Shown: in pieces, positions 35,110 through 44,800 of the stretch | Layout: each line of letters opens with the position of its first letter | Position numbering within the stretch: the first letter of the stretch is position 1 | Origin: Pseudomonas sp. MPC6 | Lineage (GTDB): Bacteria > Pseudomonadota > Gammaproteobacteria > Pseudomonadales > Pseudomonadaceae | Assembly: GCF_006094435.1 (NCBI RefSeq) | Contig: NZ_CP034783.1 | Coordinates: 1,701,001-1,765,000, forward strand | Reading direction: 5' to 3' | Length of the DNA: 64,000 nucleotides | Program-made: the position numbers and the translations under genes | The notes under the pieces: generated by a model | What the model was told of the DNA's origin: nothing | What the model saw: the letters and a program-made list of their open reading frames with translations, nothing else | The model's database searches: none

Positions 35110-35733
35110 GTGGACGAGCAAAAAGCCCTGAGGGTGATGCGCGAATTGGTCGACAACGGCCAATTGACCGACCCGGACAGCGCCCGCGGCAAACTGCTGC
35201 AAGTGGCGGCCCACCTGTTTCGCAACAAAGGCTACGAGCGCACCACCGTGCGCGATCTGGCCAGTGCCGTCGGGATTCAGTCCGGCAGCATTTTTCATCA
35301 CTTCAAAAGCAAGGACGAAATCCTGCGGGCGGTGATGGAGGAGACCATTCGCTATAACACGGCGTTGATGCGTGCAGCCCTGGCCGAGGCCGGCAGTGTG
35401 CGCGAACGGGTGTTGGCGCTGATTCGTTGCGAGTTGCAATCGATCATGGGCGGCAGCGGCGAGGCCATGGCGGTGCTGGTGTACGAATGGCGTTCGCTGT
35501 CCGAAGCAGGGCAGGCGCGGGTACTGGCCCTGCGCGACATCTACGAAGAGCTGTGGCTGCAGGTGCTGGGCGAGGCCAAGGATGCCGGGTTCATTCGCGG
35601 CGATGTGTTCATTACCCGACGGTTCCTGACCGGTGCACTGTCCTGGACCACCACCTGGTTTCGCGCCGGCGGCAGCCTGAGCCTCGATCAATTGGCCGAT
35701 GAAGCGTTGATTCTGGTGCTGGCAGAGAATTAA
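35110..35733 (+). CDS. atuR: TetR-family repressor of the atu operon
   Basis: The 207-aa protein has an N-terminal TetR helix-turn-helix (LLQVAAHLFRNKGYERTTVRDLASAVGIQSGSIFHHFKSKDEIL, residues about 29-72) and a ligand-binding C-terminal domain. GTG at 35110 is chosen because AGGAG lies 7 bases upstream. Divergence from atuA and the operator pair between them support the role. Ligand is expected to be a terpenyl-CoA. Confidence 0.87.
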   Translation: MDEQKALRVMRELVDNGQLTDPDSARGKLLQVAAHLFRNKGYERTTVRDLASAVGIQSGSIFHHFKSKDEILRAVMEETIRYNTALMRAALAEAGSVRERVLALIRCELQSIMGGSGEAMAVLVYEWRSLSEAGQARVLALRDIYEELWLQVLGEAKDAGFIRGDVFITRRFLTGALSWTTTWFRAGGSLSLDQLADEALILVLAEN

Positions 35734-35828
35734 CAGGGGGTGTGCGAAACCCGTCTAGACTGGTGAAGTGGCTGAAAGCACCTGGCTTGGATGCATTTAA
35801 GCGTTTTTTTTCGGGAGTGGGTTGTTTG

Positions 35829-36623
35829 ATGTCTTCGCCAATTCGGACGGCCTCGGTGTTTTTACTGGTGGCGTTTTCGTCGATAGGGGCAATACCGGCC
35901 CAGGCTGCACAACTGGTGCGGATCAGTGCCGCGCATTTCCCGCCCTACACGGTTCGCCCGGAAACCGGTGCCGACACCGGCCTGTTGCCGCAATTGATCG
36001 AGGCGCTGAATGCCTTGCAGAGCGACTATCAATTTGTCCTGGTGCCGACTTCGATTCCCCGGCGCTTCGGTGACTTCAAGCAAGGCCGGGTGGACATGGC
36101 GATTTTCGAGAACCCGAACTGGGGCTGGAAGGACATCCCCCACACCACCGTCGACATGGGGCTGGAAGACGCCGAGATTTTTGTCGCGCAACGCGAGCCC
36201 GATCGTCAGCAAAGCTATTTTGCCAGCCTCACCGGCAAACGCCTGGCGCTGTTCAGCGGCTATCACTACGAATTTTCCAATTTCAATGCCGACCCGAAGT
36301 TTCTCGCGCAGAACTACAACGCCACGCTGACCTATTCCCATGACAGCAACCTGTTGATGGTGCTGCGCGGGCGAGCGGACATTGCCCTGGTAACGCGCTC
36401 TTACTTGAGCGACTACTTGCTGCGCAACGAGCAGGTCGGCAATCAGCTGCTGGTGTCCGAGCGGGTCGATCAGATCTATCACCACTACGCCATCCTCCGC
36501 CCGACAGCGCCCATCAGTGGCGCTGCATTTGGCAAGTTGCTGCAAGACTTGCGCGAGAACGGCCAGATGCTGAAGATTTTTGATCCGTACAAGATTGCCG
36601 TGGTGCCGGTGCCCGGTCACTGA
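35829..36623 (+). CDS. Periplasmic solute-binding protein (family 3 type)
   Basis: The 264-aa precursor starts at ATG 35829 with a signal peptide (VFLLVAFSSIGAIPAQA, cleavage after AQA). The mature part is SBP_bac_3-like: LVRISAAHFPPYTVRPETGADTGLLPQLIEALN and FKQGRVDMAIFENPNWGW. It is predicted to bind an amino-acid-like ligand. No permease is adjacent. An orphan sensor or ligand-binding role is possible. Confidence 0.8.
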   Translation: MSSPIRTASVFLLVAFSSIGAIPAQAAQLVRISAAHFPPYTVRPETGADTGLLPQLIEALNALQSDYQFVLVPTSIPRRFGDFKQGRVDMAIFENPNWGWKDIPHTTVDMGLEDAEIFVAQREPDRQQSYFASLTGKRLALFSGYHYEFSNFNADPKFLAQNYNATLTYSHDSNLLMVLRGRADIALVTRSYLSDYLLRNEQVGNQLLVSERVDQIYHHYAILRPTAPISGAAFGKLLQDLRENGQMLKIFDPYKIAVVPVPGH

Positions 36624-36659
36624 GATCGCGCCACAGGTCGCGTATTGACCGACTTCTGT

Positions 36660-36683
36660 TAAATTTCTCGGCTTGGCTCACGT
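36660..36683 (+). promoter_or_regulatory. PvdS-dependent promoter (iron-starvation box)
   Basis: TAAAT (36660-36664), 16 bases, then CGT (36681-36683) match the PvdS consensus exactly. It lies 41 bp before the acyltransferase start. Confidence 0.82.
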
Positions 36684-36723
36684 CACTTCGTTGAACTGTC
36701 GACGATTAATGTGAGCCCGCCCC

Positions 36724-37737
36724 ATGTCCAATCCGAATCACCTGACTGCCCTGGCGTTGCCCACAGGCAGCCGTCTTGTAGCTGATGAAACCGAAAGCCG
36801 GCTGAGCCTCGACCTGGATGGGCAGCCGCTGATCAAGTTGCGGCTGACCCGCGAACCTGAACTGCTGGTGCAGCTGGAGCAAGGTTTCGACCGTCCCGAA
36901 GGCGATGCACTGCGCACGGCCTGTTATTGGCTGTTTGCCCGCGACCCTGGCTGCCAGCGCCTGACCTGGCAGCTGGATGAGGTCCCGGTTGACGCCTTGC
37001 GCAACGGCTTGCTGGTCGCCACCGAAACCTCCGGCCAGTATCGCTGCGAGCGCACCCTGTTCTGGCAGTTGCCGCAGCCCTGGCTCGGTCAATCCCTGGC
37101 CAGCAGCTATCCGCAGCACATGGTCATCAGTGGCGGCAAACGTCATCCGTTGCGTGCGATGAAACCGCAGGGTGAAGTGTATCGACGTTTCGATGCCCGG
37201 TTGGGCGCGTGGATTTCCCTGCGCACGCTGGACATCGACCATGACCTTGCACGGTTCAATCGTTGGCAGAACAGTGCGCGGGTCGCGAGTTTCTGGCAGG
37301 AACAGGGCAGTCTCGAACAGCATCGCGAGTACCTGGGCAAGCTCGAGGCCGACCCCCACACCCTGACGCTGATCGGCTGTTTCGATGATCAGCCGTTTGC
37401 CTATTTCGAAGCTTATTGGGCCAAGGAAGATCGCATTGCGCCTTTCTATGAGGCGGACGATTACGACCGGGGTATTCACATGCTGGTCGGTGAAGAGCAT
37501 CACCGCGGCCCGCACAAGGTAGCGAGCTGGTTATCGGCGCTGGTGCATTACCTGTTTCTCGATGATCCACGGACCCGGCGGGTGGTGGCCGAGCCTCGGG
37601 CCGACAACGGCAAGATGATCGGGTATATGCAGGGCCAGCGTTTCCATTGCGAGAAAGAGTTTGATTTTCCGCACAAGCGTGCGGCGTTGATGGTGTTGGG
37701 GCGGGAGCGGTTTTTTGAGCGGTGTGTGTTGGCTTGA
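36724..37737 (+). CDS. pvdYII: Siderophore N-acyltransferase, PvdYII/IucB-like
   Basis: The 337-aa GNAT protein has the Acetyltransf_8 (IucB/RhbD/AlcB) core in its C-terminal half: HTLTLIGCFDDQPFAYFEAYWAKEDRI, YDRGIHMLVGEEHHRGPHK, then RRVVAEPRADNGKMIGYMQ and ALMVLGRERFFE. Such enzymes acylate N-hydroxylated amines of siderophores. A PvdS box upstream and pvdS-pvdL beside it tie it to pyoverdine. PvdYII proteins of fluorescent Pseudomonas are proposed to acetylate hydroxyornithine. Substrate is inferred; an aerobactin-like siderophore is less likely. Confidence 0.8.
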   Translation: MSNPNHLTALALPTGSRLVADETESRLSLDLDGQPLIKLRLTREPELLVQLEQGFDRPEGDALRTACYWLFARDPGCQRLTWQLDEVPVDALRNGLLVATETSGQYRCERTLFWQLPQPWLGQSLASSYPQHMVISGGKRHPLRAMKPQGEVYRRFDARLGAWISLRTLDIDHDLARFNRWQNSARVASFWQEQGSLEQHREYLGKLEADPHTLTLIGCFDDQPFAYFEAYWAKEDRIAPFYEADDYDRGIHMLVGEEHHRGPHKVASWLSALVHYLFLDDPRTRRVVAEPRADNGKMIGYMQGQRFHCEKEFDFPHKRAALMVLGRERFFERCVLA

Positions 37738-37772
37738 TGCGTAAGGCTCGAGATCTCTTCAGGTCTTGAGGC

Positions 37773-37866
37773 CGCCTTCGCGAGCAAGCCCACACACAGG
37801 TTTTGGGTGTTCTCTGATGTTGTACGCGACACAAACCTGTAGGAGCGAACTTGCTCGCGATGGGGG
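37773..37866. repeat. REP doublet between pvdYII and pvdS
   Basis: Inverted REP copies (CCTTCGCGAGCAAGCC and TAGGAGCGAACTTGCTCGCG) lie between the convergent genes. The arms have diverged. Confidence 0.85.
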
Positions 37867-37884
37867 CGAAGCAGGATTCGGGTC

Positions 37885-38433
37885 CTAGCGGCGGGCAAAG
37901 GTATCCGCCCGACTCCCCGACACCTTCCGGCAGTGCACCAAAGCATCGCGAATCATGAAGTTCACCAGGGTCGGCGAGACCCCGAGTTCCTTGGCGATGT
38001 CCTTCTGCGGCACGCCATGCAGGCGGTACATCTCGAACGCGTAGCGGGTGCGGCTGGGCAACTCCGTCAGCGCGTCGGCAATGTGTTCCAGGGTCGAGAA
38101 ATTGATGTGCGAGGTTTCCGGCGAGGCGCCTTGAATCACCACGTTCAGGCCTTCTTCTTCAGGGCCTGAATACTTCTGTTCCAGTGCCTGTTTACGGTAG
38201 TGATCGATCGCCAGGTTGCGCACGATCTGGAACAGGTAGCTGAGTTGAGCCTTGAACGAGGACGTGATTTGCGGCGCCGACTGCAGGCGGAAGAACGCAT
38301 CCTGTACCACGTCTTCAGCCCGCGAGCGGCAGCCGGTAATACGGGCTGCAATCTTGACCAGAATCAGTCGATTGTCGACGAATGCCTGAAGTAGCGGTGA
38401 ATCGCACCTGCTTGTGGACACTTGTTCCGTCAT
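37885..38433 (-). CDS. pvdS: ECF sigma factor PvdS
   Basis: The 182-aa iron-starvation sigma factor directs transcription of pyoverdine genes. Region 2 is ILVKIAARITGCRSRAEDVVQDAFFRLQ and SYLFQIVRNLAIDHYRKQ (about residues 23-87); region 4 is ALTELPSRTRYAFEMYRLHGVPQKDIAKELGVSPTLVNFMIRDAL. ATG at 38433 (MTEQVSTSRC) matches the family N-terminus. A Fur-like box upstream fits iron repression, and PvdS-type promoters appear in this window. Confidence 0.95.
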   Translation of the reverse strand: MTEQVSTSRCDSPLLQAFVDNRLILVKIAARITGCRSRAEDVVQDAFFRLQSAPQITSSFKAQLSYLFQIVRNLAIDHYRKQALEQKYSGPEEEGLNVVIQGASPETSHINFSTLEHIADALTELPSRTRYAFEMYRLHGVPQKDIAKELGVSPTLVNFMIRDALVHCRKVSGSRADTFARR

Positions 38434-38514
38434 GGAAATCACCCTGCTGCAAATAGGTTAGTGGGACGGCTGGAAGACCGGTGCCGTCCTACACATCGAG
38501 CGACAAATTATGTT

Positions 38515-38534
38515 GAATGATAATGATTGTCAAT
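38515..38534. promoter_or_regulatory. Fur box upstream of pvdS
   Basis: GAATGATAATGATTGTCAAT resembles the GATAATGATAATCATTATC consensus. It lies about 80-100 bp before pvdS, where iron-loaded Fur would repress it. Confidence 0.75.
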
Positions 38535-38626
38535 TGAGAAAGAGAATTAATGCTCCCCAAAGGTGCGGAGTGAGAACTGCGACACGCTGACGCACTGCAG
38601 CGGGGCTGGCGATCCGGCCCGCCGAC

Positions 38627-38650
38627 TAATTATTTGCAGACGTCATCCGT
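38627..38650 (+). promoter_or_regulatory. Probable PvdS-dependent promoter of pvdL
   Basis: TAATT (38627-38631), 16 bases and CGT (38648-38650) fit the box with one mismatch in the -35 part (TAATT for TAAAT). It lies about 160 bp before pvdL, giving a leader that carries a REP doublet. Confidence 0.65.
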
Positions 38651-38688
38651 TCCCATTGGTGAATAGCACAGCGCAATCCTCATACCCC

Positions 38689-38788
38689 TGTAGGAGCGAG
38701 CTCGCTCGCGAAGGTCGTTAACGATGACGATGGGCACCTGACCCCCCGCGGCGTTCTCCGGTTTTTCGCGAGCAAGCTCGCTCCTGCA
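38689..38788. repeat. REP doublet in the pvdL leader
   Basis: TAGGAGCGAGCTCGCTCGCG and GCGAGCAAGCTCGCTCCTGC are inverted copies. The right copy ends 23 bases before the pvdL ATG, next to its ribosome site, so the hairpin should be on the pvdL mRNA. Confidence 0.92.
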
Positions 38789-38811
38789 GCCGAATTCAGG
38801 CAGGAAACCCC

Positions 38812-41800
38812 ATGACCGACGCGTTCGAACTCCCCAGCACACTGGTCCAAGCCCTTCAGCGCCGCGCGGCCCTGACGCCGGACCGGGTGGCCTTGCGTTT
38901 TCTCGCCGAAACCGAGGATCAGGCTGTGGTGCTCAGTTATCGCGAACTGGACCAGCGGGCACGAGTCATTGCCGGCGCGTTGCAGGCCGAGGCCGATGTT
39001 GGCGATCGCGCAGTGCTGCTGTTCCCCAGTGGCCCGGATTACGTCGCGGCGTTCTTCGGTTGTCTGTATGCAGGTGTCATCGCGGTGCCGGCCTATCCAC
39101 CGGAATCGACCCGTCGTCATCACCAGGAGCGCCTGCTGTCGATCATCAGCGATGCCGAACCGCGTCTGTTGCTGACCAGCGCCGGCCTGCGGGATTCGTT
39201 GTTGCACATCGAAGGCGCGCCGCCGTTGTTGTGCGTCGATACCCTCGACAGCGCCCTGGCCGAGCGTTGGGTCGAGCCGGACCTGCAAGACGCTCACATC
39301 GCCTTCCTGCAATACACCTCCGGCTCCACCGCCTTGCCTAAAGGTGTGCAGGTCAGCCACGGCAACCTGGTGGCGAACGAATTGCTGATTCGCCACGGCT
39401 TCGGCATCGACCTGAACCCTGACGATGTGATCGTCAGCTGGTTACCGCTGTACCACGACATGGGTCTGATCGGCGGTCTGCTGCAGCCGATTTTCAGCGG
39501 CGTGCCGTGCATCCTGATGTCGCCGGCCTACTTCCTCGGCCGGCCGTTGCGCTGGCTGGAAGCGATCAGCGAATACGGCGGTACCATCAGCGGCGGGCCG
39601 GATTTTGCCTATCGGTTGTGCAGCGAGCGGGTCAGCGAATCGGCCCTGGCGCACCTCGACCTGAGCGGTTGGCGCGTGGCGTATTCCGGCTCCGAACCGA
39701 TTCGCCTCGACACGCTGGAGCGCTTTGCCGAGAAGTTCGACGTTTGCGGGTTCACTCCAGACAGTTTCATGGCGTCCTATGGCCTGGCCGAAGCCACGCT
39801 GTTCGTCGCCGGCAGCCCTCGCAGTCAGGGTATCGGCAACCTGCGGGTAGACGATCGGGCCTTGGCGCAAAACCGAGTCGAGCCGGGCGAGGGCGGCGCA
39901 ATCATGAGCTGCGGCCTCGGCCAACCGGATCACGCCATACTGATCGTCGATCCCTCGGCGCTCAACGAACTGGCTGACAATACCGTCGGCGAAGTCTGGG
40001 CCTGCGGTCCGAGCATCGCCCACGGCTACTGGCGCAACCCCGAGGCCAGCGCCAAGACTTTCGTGCCACACAACGGCCGTACCTGGCTGCGTACCGGCGA
40101 CCTGGGCTTTATGCGTAACGGGGAACTGTTCATCACCGGGCGCCTGAAAGACCTGCTGATCGTGCGCGGGCACAACCTCTATCCGCAGGACATCGAACAG
40201 ACTATCGAGCGCGAAGTGGAAGTGGTGCGCAAAGGTCGCGTCGCCGCGTTCGCCGTGAACATCGAAGGGCAGGAAGGCATCGGCATCGCGGCGGAAATCA
40301 GCCGCAGCGTGCAAAAAATCCTTGCGCCCGAGGCGTTGATCAAAGCCATTCGCCAAGCGGTGGCCGAGGCGTACCAGGAGGCGCCGGGTGTGGTGGTGCT
40401 GCTCAATCCGGGCGCGCTGCCCAAGACCTCCAGCGGCAAATTGCAACGCTCGGCGTGCCGCGATCGTCTGGCGGACGGCAGCCTCGACAGCTATGCGCTA
40501 TTTCCGGCGGAGGCCAGCGAGCGTGAGGCGCAAACCGAATCGGGCTCTGAGCTGCAAGCCCTGATCGGCCAGATCTGGTGCGAGCAACTGCAGATCAAAC
40601 AGGTCAACGCCGACGATCACTTTTTCCTGTTGGGCGGCAACTCCATCGCCGCCACGCAAGTGGTCGCGCGTCTGCGCGAAGAACTGGGCCTGGAACTGAA
40701 CCTGCGCCTGTTGTTCGAAGCGCCAACCCTCGGTGCGTTTACCGCTGCAGTGGTGAAGCAGCAACAGGACGCTGGCCCGGCCCAAGGCTCGATCACCCCT
40801 CTGTCGCGCAGCGAAGCCATGGTGCAATCCCTGGCGCAAAACCGTCTGTGGATCACCTGGCAACTGGACCCGCAGAGCAGCGCCTACAACATTCCCGGCG
40901 CCTTGCGCCTGCGCGGCGAACTGGATCAAGACGCGTTGCGCGCCAGTTTCCAGCACCTGATCGAGCGTCACGAATCCTTGCGCACACGCTTCTTCGAACG
41001 TGACGGCGTGGCACTGCAACAGGTCGATTCCGCCGCCGAATTCAATCTGCAATTGATCGACATCAGCGCCCTGCCAGCCGCCGAGCGTGAAGCCCGCGCG
41101 CTGCAAATCCGTGAGCACCAGGCCCGCACCCGGTTCGACCTGGAGAAGGGCCCGCTGCTGTGCGTGACGCTGGTGCGCCTCGATGATGAGGATCACCAGT
41201 TGCTGGTGACGCTGCACCACATCATCGCCGATGGCTGGTCGCTGAACGTGCTGATCGACGAGTTCTCGCGCCTGTACGCTGGCGCTTCCCAGGGACAACC
41301 AGCGACGCTTGCGGCATTGCCCACGCACTATGCCGACTACGGCAGCTGGCAGCGCCAATGGCTGGCGCAAGGGGAGGGCGAGCGGCAACTGGCCTACTGG
41401 AAAACACAGTTGGGTGGTGAGCAACCGACTCTGAGCCTGGCCACCGACCACCCGCGCTCGGCGCAATACCGCTACAGTGCCGCCCGTCATTCCATCAAGC
41501 TTGGCGCAACGTTGAGCGATGCCATTCGCCAGACCGCCCAGGCTCACCAATCCACTTCATTCATGCTGTTGCTCGCGGCGTTCCAGAGCCTGCTGCACCG
41601 CTACAGCGGCCAGCGCGACATCCGCATCGGCGTGCCCAACGCCAACCGTCCGCGCCTGGAAACCCAAGGCTTGATCGGCTTCTTCATCAACACCCAGGTG
41701 CTGCGCGCCGAGGTCGATCCGCGACAGCCATTCGTTGCACTGCTGGCGCAGACCCGTCAGGCCGCGCTGGGCGCACAAGCGCATCAGGACCTGCCGTTCG

Positions 41801-44800
41801 AACAACTGCTCGAAGCCTTCCCGCAAGCTCGCGAACAAGGCTTGTTCCAGGTCATGTTCAACCACCAGCAACGCGACCTCGGCGCATTGAAACGCCTGCC
41901 CGGGCTGCTCGCCGAAGAGCTGCCATGGCACAGCCGCGAAGCCAAGTTCGATCTGCAACTGCACAGTGAAGAAGACCGCAACGGTCGCCTGAGCCTGTCC
42001 TTCGACTACGCCAGCGAACTGTTTGATGCCGCCACCATCAAGCGTCTGGCCGAGCATTTCAGCAACCTGCTGCGGGCCGTCTGCGCGCAACCGGACACCG
42101 CCATCGCCGACCTGCAACTGCTGGCGCCCAGTGAGCTCCACCAGCAAACGGCCTGGAGCGCGGCACCCTGTACGCCGGCCAGCCAATGGTTGCCGCAGCT
42201 GCTCCACGAACAGGCGCGCCTGACTCCCGAGCGCATCGCGTTGATGTGGGATGGCGGCCAACTGGACTTCGCCGAACTGCACGGCCAGGCCAATCGCCTG
42301 GCCCATTACCTGCGCGACAAAGGTGTCGGGCCGGATGTGTGCGTAGCGATTGCCGTCGAGCGTTCGCCGCAACTGCTGATCGGCCTGCTGGCGATTATCA
42401 AGGCCGGTGGCGCCTATGTGCCGCTGGACCCGGATTACCCGGCCGAACGCCTGGCCTACATGCTCAACGACAGCGGCGCCGAATTGCTGCTGACCCAGAC
42501 CGGATTGCTCGAGCGTTTGCCGGCTGCCGACGGTGTCAGCGCAATTGCCATGGACGCTTTGCATCTGGATGGCTGGCCGAGCCACCCGCCGGGCCTGCAT
42601 GTGCACGGCGACAACCTGGCGTACGTGATTTACACCTCAGGTTCTACCGGTCAGCCCAAGGGCGTCGGCAACACCCACGCGGCCCTCGCCGAACGCCTGC
42701 AATGGATGCAGGACACCTATCGCCTGAACGACACCGACGTGCTGATGCAAAAAGCGCCGGTCAGCTTCGACGTGTCGGTGTGGGAATGCTTCTGGCCGTT
42801 GATCACCGGTAGTCGCTTGCTGCTGGCCGGTCCCGGCGAACACCGTGATCCGCAGCGCATTGCGCAACTCGTTCAAACCTATGGCGTGACCACGCTGCAC
42901 TTCGTGCCACCGTTGCTGGCGTTGTTCATCGACGAGCCGCTGAGCGCCGGATGCACCAGCCTGCGTCGGGTGTTTTCCGGTGGTGAAGCCTTGCCCGCAG
43001 AGCTGCGCAACCGGGTGCTGGCACACCTGCCGGCGGTGCAATTGCACAACCGCTATGGCCCGACGGAAACAGCGATCAACGTCACTCATTGGCCGTGCAC
43101 AGCCGCCGATGGCGAACGCTCGCCGATCGGGCGCCCGCTGGGCAACGTGGTGTGCCGCGTGCTGGACGCTGATCTCAATCCGGTGCCGGCTGGTGTGCCG
43201 GGCGAACTGTGCATCAGCGGCATCGGTTTGGCCCGAGGCTATCTGGGCCGTCCGGGCCTGACCGCCGAACGCTTCGTGGTCGATCCGCTGGGCGAGCCGG
43301 GTGCGCGTCTGTATCGCACCGGTGACCGTGCGCGCTGGACCGCCGATGGGGTGATCGACTACCTCGGTCGTCTCGACCAGCAGGTCAAACTGCGTGGCTT
43401 CCGGGTTGAACCGGAAGAAATCCAGGCGCGTTTGCTGGCACAGGACGGTGTCGCTCAGGCAGTCGTGGTGGTACGCGAAACGGTGGCAGGCGCACAGTTG
43501 ATCGGTTACTACACCACCACGGATTGCTCAGAAGACATTGATGCTCAAACCGCACGCCTGAAAACCGCGCTGGCCGCCGAGTTACCTGAGTACATGGTCC
43601 CGGCGCAGCTGATGCGCCTGGACGAAATGCCCCTGAGTCCAAGCGGCAAACTCGACCGTCGCGCCTTGCCGGAATCCCAGTGGCAAGCCAGCGAACACGT
43701 CGCCCCGGTCACCGCGCTGGAACAGCAAATCGCCGGCATCTGGCGCGAAGTCCTGGGCCTTGCGCAGATCGGTCTGCGCGACGATTTCTTCGCCCTCGGC
43801 GGCCACTCGCTGTTGGCCACGCAAATCATTTCCCGTACCCGTCAGGCCTGCGACGTCGAGTTGCCGCTGCGGGCGCTGTTCGAGCACAGTGAACTGGGGG
43901 CGTTTGCCGAACAGGTGCAGTTGATTCAAGCCAGCGGCAACACGAACAAGCAGCCACCGATCGAGACAGTCGACCGCAGCCAACCGGTACCGTTGTCTTA
44001 CTCCCAGCAGCGCATGTGGTTCCTCTGGCAGCTGGAACCGGACAGCCCGGCCTATAACGTCGGGGGCATGGCGCGGCTGCGCGGGGTACTCGACGTCGGA
44101 CGTTTCGAGGCGGCATTGCAAGCGCTGATCATGCGCCACGAAACCCTGCGCACGACCTTCCCGAGCGTCGATGGCGTGGCCCGGCAACAGGTGCATGCCG
44201 ACACCGGCCTGCGCATGGACTGCAAAGATTTCTCCGCGCTGGATGCCGACAGCCGTGAGCAACGGGTCCAGCAACTGGCCGACAGCGAAGCCCACACGCC
44301 ATTCGATCTGGAAACCGGGCCGCTGCTGCGCGCCTGCCTGGTCAAGACCGCCGAGCAGGAACATTACCTGGTGCTGACCCTGCACCACATCGTCACCGAA
44401 GGCTGGGCGATGGACATCTTCGCCCGGGAGCTGAGCGCGCTGTACGACGCCTTTGTCGAGGACCGCGAATCGCCGCTGGCACCGCTGCCGGTGCAGTACC
44501 TCGATTACAGCGTCTGGCAGCGCCAGTGGCTGGAGTCCGGTGAACGCCAGCGCCAGCTCGACTACTGGACCGCACAATTGGGTCGCGAACATCCGCTGCT
44601 GGAATTGCCCGCTGACCGTCCGCGGCCGCCGGTGCAAAGTCATCAGGGCGAACTGTATCGTTTCGACCTCAGCGATGAGCTTGCCGCCCGGGTTCGCGCC
44701 TTCAACGCACACCACGGCCTGACCCTGTTCATGACCATGACCGCCGCGCTGGCCGTGCTGCTTTACCGCTACAGCGGCCAGAACGACCTGCGTATCGGCG

